Source: Pseudomonas fluorescens
GTDB lineage: Bacteria; Pseudomonadota; Gammaproteobacteria; Pseudomonadales; Pseudomonadaceae
Length of the DNA stretch: 64,000 bases
NCBI RefSeq assembly: GCF_000967965.1
Contig: NZ_LACC01000011.1
Location: 310,001 to 374,000 of the forward strand
Reading direction: 5' to 3'
Part shown: one piece after another, positions 61,201-64,000 of the stretch
How positions within the stretch are numbered: position 1 is the first letter of the stretch
Layout of the letters: every line of letters begins with the position of its first letter
Notes under the pieces: model-generated
Told to the model about the DNA's origin: nothing
Seen by the model: only the letters and a program-made list of their open reading frames with translations
The model's database searches: none
Made by a program: the position numbers and the translations under genes

Positions 61201-64000
61201 CTGTACGGTGCCGTGGAAGAAAGCAGCCTGGCGGTCAGCGAGCGGTTTTTCCATGAGGCACAGGCTGCCCATGAAGCACTGATCAACATGCTCGACGAAC
61301 TGGCCGCCGGCCAGGAAGTCAGCCCGCAGCCGCAACGGATCAGGGCCTTGCGCGAACTGCTCGACGAGAGCCTTGACCCGTCGGCCATGGGCCTGATCCG
61401 CAGCGATGGCAGCCGCAGCTTGAGCATCCGCGAATTGGGGACGGCCACCGCCGAGCTTGAGCAGAGTGCGAGGGCGCCAGGGCTGGACGATGAAATCGTT
61501 GCGATCTTCCTTGAAGAGGCGGTGGATATCCTCGAAAGCGCCGGTCAGGCCTTGCAGCGCTGGTTGCGCGACTCGGACAACGCCGCGCCGCTGTCGTCCC
61601 TGCAACGGGATTTACACACCCTCAAGGGTGGCGCGCGCATGGCCGAGGTCGGGCCGGTCGGGGATCTGGCCCATGAACTGGAAAGCCTTTACCAGGGCTT
61701 GGTGGACCGTCGTTATGCCTTCAGCGATTCACTGGAGGTACTGCTCAAACAGAGCCATGAGCGACTGGCGCTGTACCTCGAACAGTTGCAGCTCAACCAG
61801 CCGCTGGACGATGCCCCTGAGCTGATCGAAGCCATTCGTGCCTACCGTCAAGGTCATTCGGGTATCGCCGAGTCCGCCCGGCAGGCGACCGACAACGACT
61901 CGGCTGCGCACGATCCGGAATTGCTGGAGATCTTCCTCGAGGAAGGTTTCGATATCATCGAAAGCTCCGGGGCGGCGCTGGAGCGCTGGCAGGCCCAACC
62001 TTCGAGTCGTCAGGAAGTGGAAACCCTGCTGCGCGACCTGCACACGCTCAAGGGTGGCGCGCGCATGGTGGAAATCGCCGCGATCGGCGATCTGGCCCAT
62101 GAACTGGAGTTCCTCTACGAAGGCCTGTCCACCGGCGTGCTGCAACCGACGGAGCCGTTGTTTGCGCTGTTGCAGCGCAGCCATGACCGCCTGGCGCAGA
62201 TGCTCGACGCGGCCCGCGCCGGCGAGCCGATGCCGCCGGCCGACCGCTTGATCGATGCGATCAAGAACTTCAGCCACCCGGCCGTGCCTGAAGCGCCCGC
62301 GCCGGTTGCGCCGTCGGCCACGCCCAAGGCCGAGCCGCTGGCGCCGCCGTCCGATGTCGGCGCCGACATGGTCAAGGTCTCGGCGGAGCTGCTCGACGAT
62401 TTGGTCAACCTGGCCGGTGAAACCTCGATCTTCCGTGGCCGGATCGAGCAGCAGGTCAACGATGCGCACATCGCCCTGAATGAGATGGAGACTACCATCG
62501 AGCGGATGCGCGACCAGTTGCGCCGCCTCGACACCGAGACCCAGGGGCGGATCCTCAGCCGCCAGCAAGTCGACGCCGAACGCCTGGGCTACGAGGAATT
62601 CGACCCGCTGGAAATGGACCGCCACTCACAATTGCAGCAACTGTCCCGGGCGCTGTTCGAATCGGCCTCTGACTTGCTCGACCTCAAGGAAACCCTCGAG
62701 CGACGCAATCAGGACACGGAAAACCTGCTGCAACAGCAGGGCCGCATCAACACCGAATTGCAGGAAGGCCTGATGCGCACGCGCATGGTGCCGTTCGAAC
62801 GCATGCTCCCGCGTTTGCAGCGCATCGTCCGGCAGGTGTCCAGCGAACTGGGCAAGGACGTGGATTTCATCGTCGACAACGCCGAAGGCGAGATGGATCG
62901 CAACGTTCTCGAGCGCATGGCCGCGCCGCTGGAACACATGCTGCGCAACTCCGTCGACCATGGCCTGGAGTCCGTCGAAGCGCGGCTGGCGGCGGGGAAA
63001 CCGGCCAAGGGCAAGATCACCCTCGATCTGCTGCGCGAAGGCGGCGACATCATTTTCGACATCCGCGACGACGGCGCCGGTGTGCCGCTGGACGCGGTGC
63101 GGCGCAAGGCGATCAAGCGCGGCCTGCTCGCCCCGGACAGTGTCATCAGTGATCACGACGTGTTGCAGTTCATCCTGCAACCGGGGTTTTCCACCGCCGA
63201 AAAAATCACCCAGATCTCCGGGCGCGGCGTTGGCATGGACGTGGTGCACGAAGAGGTGCGGCAACTGGGCGGCACCATGAGCATCGACTCGGTGCCCGGG
63301 CAGGGCGTGCATTTCCGCATTCGCCTGCCGTTTACCGTATCGGTCAACCGGGCGTTGATGGTGCAGTGCGGTGAGGACCAATACGCGATCCCGCTCAATA
63401 CCATCGACGGCATCGTGCGCGTCCTGCCCAATGAACTCGAAGGGTATTTCCGCTTCGATTCGCCGACCTACGAATACGCCGGACAACGTTACGAGCTGTG
63501 CTACCTGGGTGAGCTGCTGAAAACCAGCCCGCGCCCGAAACTGTTGGGCCAGAGCCTGCCATTGCCGGTGTTGCTGGTGCAGTGCAACGAACGGCACATT
63601 GCGGTGCTGGTGGACGCCATGGCCGGCACTCGCGAAATCGTGGTCAAGAGCCTGGGGCCGCAGTTTGCGGCGGTGCAAGGGGTGTCCGGGGCGACGATTC
63701 TCGGGGATGGCCGGGTGGTGCTGATTCTGGATTTGCTGGCGCCGATCCGCGCCATGCAGGCCCGTGTACCCCAGCGTCCGGCGGGGCAAGAGATCGAGGC
63801 CGAACCGCATCGGCCGCTGCTGGTGATGGTGGTCGACGACTCGGTCACCGTGCGCAAGGTCACCAGCCGCTTGCTCGAACGCCACGGCATGAACGTGCTG
63901 ACCGCCAAGGACGGGGTCGATGCCATGCTGCTGCTGGAAGAGCATATGCCCGACCTGATGCTGCTGGACATCGAGATGCCGCGCATGGATGGCTTCGAAG
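58279..64000 (+). CDS. chpA: ChpA hybrid chemosensory histidine kinase, 3'-truncated by the window end
   Basis: 1,907 codons visible, with no stop before the window edge. Domains: an N-terminal Hpt-like module (VHGSLQM, His about 52); a FimL-like segment with degenerate Hpt (QVRGALAMIPLSRA); canonical Hpt sites HTLKGSGRM, HTLKGSAYM and two HTLKGGARM (His about 670, 809, 1113 and 1255); CheA dimerisation (VKVSAELLDDLVNLAGETS); kinase with N-box MLRNSVDHGLE, DDGAGVPL and SGRGVGMD; a CheW-like part; and a receiver (MVVDDSVTVRKVT, LLDIEMPRMDG) where the window ends. It follows pilJ after 37 bases; no pilK lies between. Shine-Dalgarno GGAG at about 58270. Confidence 0.93.
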   Translation, partial: MGDRHDYVALEWVKGEIAETLKQAHHAIENLLDDPQATQALDDCLACIHQVHGSLQMVEFYGAALLAEEMEQLAMALQSNRASHRDEALHLLMQALGQLPIYLERVQGARRDLPLVVLPLINDLRSARGESLLSETSLFSPQLPELPALDAKTLAQLEPAELPGVLRKLRQMLQLALVGFLREQDNDTNLDYLAKVFTRLEALCTNAPLSPLWQVASALVEGMRGGAIANSPALRSLFKEADKELKRMLEQGMPGINQPAPPELLKSLLFYIAKAEHPTGQMLTMKERYSLDDALPDSAMVDEERARLAGPDRDAMRSVLAALCEELVRVKERLDLFVRSDRQHTSDLDSLLAPLRQIADTLAVLGFGQPRKVIIDQLAVVLSLAQGQREPNDAILMDVAGALLYVEATLAGMVGTVEPESQDDNRLPTTDLTQIHQIVIKEARICLLQAKDMIVDYIDADWDRQHLQALPALLTQVRGALAMIPLSRAASLVETCNHFIREHLLLEPGQPGWQELDSLADVITSIEYYLERLSDDPQAQGENLLDVAEKSLASLGFFPSEQHVPVLDDVLNPSDAQVMQMMQGLDDPQIVQTLADVLASPVSSLNPPALNTPGSLLPPPAGEEPVDEELREVFLEETDEVLEVLREYLPRWSVNPDNRSALGELRRAFHTLKGSGRMVRALVLGELAWAVENLLNRVLENSVEPGATVQQLIGDVLHLLPELVAEYAANAQRQRNDVDQLAARAHALAKGDEPVSDEDTQDVAALDPLLLEIFRKEAETHLGSLNRFLDQAAEHVPLQASDELQRALHTLKGSAYMAGVLPIAELAAPLDQLAREYKAHLIALDLDEVELLLEAEGLFRLGLRQLKKDPLAEIPGARGLAERARVLLAEHLENLLSTPNSGLRIKRDPQLINNFLAQGMDILLDAESLLQRWQQHPGERQELSALLDELTTLGEGAHLADLHPVDELCEALLDLYGAVEESSLAVSERFFHEAQAAHEALINMLDELAAGQEVSPQPQRIRALRELLDESLDPSAMGLIRSDGSRSLSIRELGTATAELEQSARAPGLDDEIVAIFLEEAVDILESAGQALQRWLRDSDNAAPLSSLQRDLHTLKGGARMAEVGPVGDLAHELESLYQGLVDRRYAFSDSLEVLLKQSHERLALYLEQLQLNQPLDDAPELIEAIRAYRQGHSGIAESARQATDNDSAAHDPELLEIFLEEGFDIIESSGAALERWQAQPSSRQEVETLLRDLHTLKGGARMVEIAAIGDLAHELEFLYEGLSTGVLQPTEPLFALLQRSHDRLAQMLDAARAGEPMPPADRLIDAIKNFSHPAVPEAPAPVAPSATPKAEPLAPPSDVGADMVKVSAELLDDLVNLAGETSIFRGRIEQQVNDAHIALNEMETTIERMRDQLRRLDTETQGRILSRQQVDAERLGYEEFDPLEMDRHSQLQQLSRALFESASDLLDLKETLERRNQDTENLLQQQGRINTELQEGLMRTRMVPFERMLPRLQRIVRQVSSELGKDVDFIVDNAEGEMDRNVLERMAAPLEHMLRNSVDHGLESVEARLAAGKPAKGKITLDLLREGGDIIFDIRDDGAGVPLDAVRRKAIKRGLLAPDSVISDHDVLQFILQPGFSTAEKITQISGRGVGMDVVHEEVRQLGGTMSIDSVPGQGVHFRIRLPFTVSVNRALMVQCGEDQYAIPLNTIDGIVRVLPNELEGYFRFDSPTYEYAGQRYELCYLGELLKTSPRPKLLGQSLPLPVLLVQCNERHIAVLVDAMAGTREIVVKSLGPQFAAVQGVSGATILGDGRVVLILDLLAPIRAMQARVPQRPAGQEIEAEPHRPLLVMVVDDSVTVRKVTSRLLERHGMNVLTAKDGVDAMLLLEEHMPDLMLLDIEMPRMDGFE

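Noticed and set aside
60223..61605. 460-codon minus-strand ORF inside chpA
   Set aside because: Antisense to the Hpt-rich part of chpA; gln/val/phe-rich shadow without motifs. The same applies to the ORF at 62626-63945.

Overview
The window looks like a chromosomal segment of a fluorescent Pseudomonas (P. fluorescens group). The reasons are the high GC of most genes, the gene order (folA, ilvD, mutM, fdx, coaD, lao genes, rsmD, ftsYEX-rpoH, thiSG-trmB, hemW-rdgB, metWX, proC-yggS/pilT, pyrRBC', ruvX-algH-tonB-gshB, pilGHIJ-chpA), which matches the P. aeruginosa PAO1 order as I remember it, and a dense scatter of REP-type palindromes typical of that group. No rRNA, tRNA, insertion sequence, phage or CRISPR array was seen. 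Nearly all of it is core genome. The window cuts the first gene (a phosphonate-linked FAD oxidoreductase) and the last (chpA).

Layout. 0-1.6 kb: an FAD oxidoreductase plus a PhnZ-like HD oxygenase (aminoethylphosphonate breakdown). 1.7-4.5 kb: an overlapping GTPase/membrane-protein pair (DUF3482/DUF2868). 4.5-10 kb: folA, the cystine symporter tcyP, phosphorylcholine phosphatase pchP and ilvD. 10.2-12.7 kb: a low-GC, three-gene cassette. 12.9-20.9 kb: rlmI, an HDOD gene, mutM, ferredoxin, coaD and the laoABC long-chain alcohol/aldehyde oxidation genes with their TetR regulator laoR. 21.7-24.4 kb: a rhodanese, an AraC regulator and a YheT-type hydrolase. 24.5-30.9 kb: two tandem pairs of M16 peptidases around rsmD. 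31.2-35.4 kb: ftsY-ftsE-ftsX and rpoH. 35.5-43.6 kb: mtgA, a DUF423 gene, thiS, thiG, trmB, a DUF3392 gene, hemW, rdgB, a DUF4426 gene, metW, metX and a DUF167 gene. 43.6-48.2 kb: yggT, proC, yggS, pilT, an NlpC/P60 hydrolase and a TM2 protein. 48.3-54.4 kb: pyrC'-pyrB-pyrR-ruvX-algH, tonB and gshB. 54.6-64 kb: the Pil-Chp chemosensory operon (pilG, pilH, pilI, pilJ, chpA).

The most interesting item is the cassette at 10.2-12.7 kb. A 22-codon gene with a strong ribosome binding site and a good promoter encodes a His-rich peptide (three consecutive His). It is followed by a GC-rich hairpin, then by a SagB/ThcOx-type FMN dehydrogenase that keeps the Lys-Tyr catalytic pair, then, two bases later, by a drug/metabolite exporter of the MFS. 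This is the architecture of a minimal RiPP (ribosomally made, post-translationally modified peptide) pathway, but with no YcaO cyclodehydratase and no Cys in the peptide, so the chemistry cannot be the usual azole formation. I do not recognise it as a described system.

Other points worth a look: a perfect 11-bp inverted repeat between laoC and laoR that is a likely LaoR operator; the duplicated active/inactive M16 peptidase pairs; an AraC-type regulator whose conserved N-terminus has no canonical start codon but has an AUU behind a good Shine-Dalgarno; a gshB terminator whose U-tract runs into the tonB start codon; several dispersed repeats that have been absorbed into the ends of genes; and a chp operon without pilK and a pilT without an adjacent pilU.
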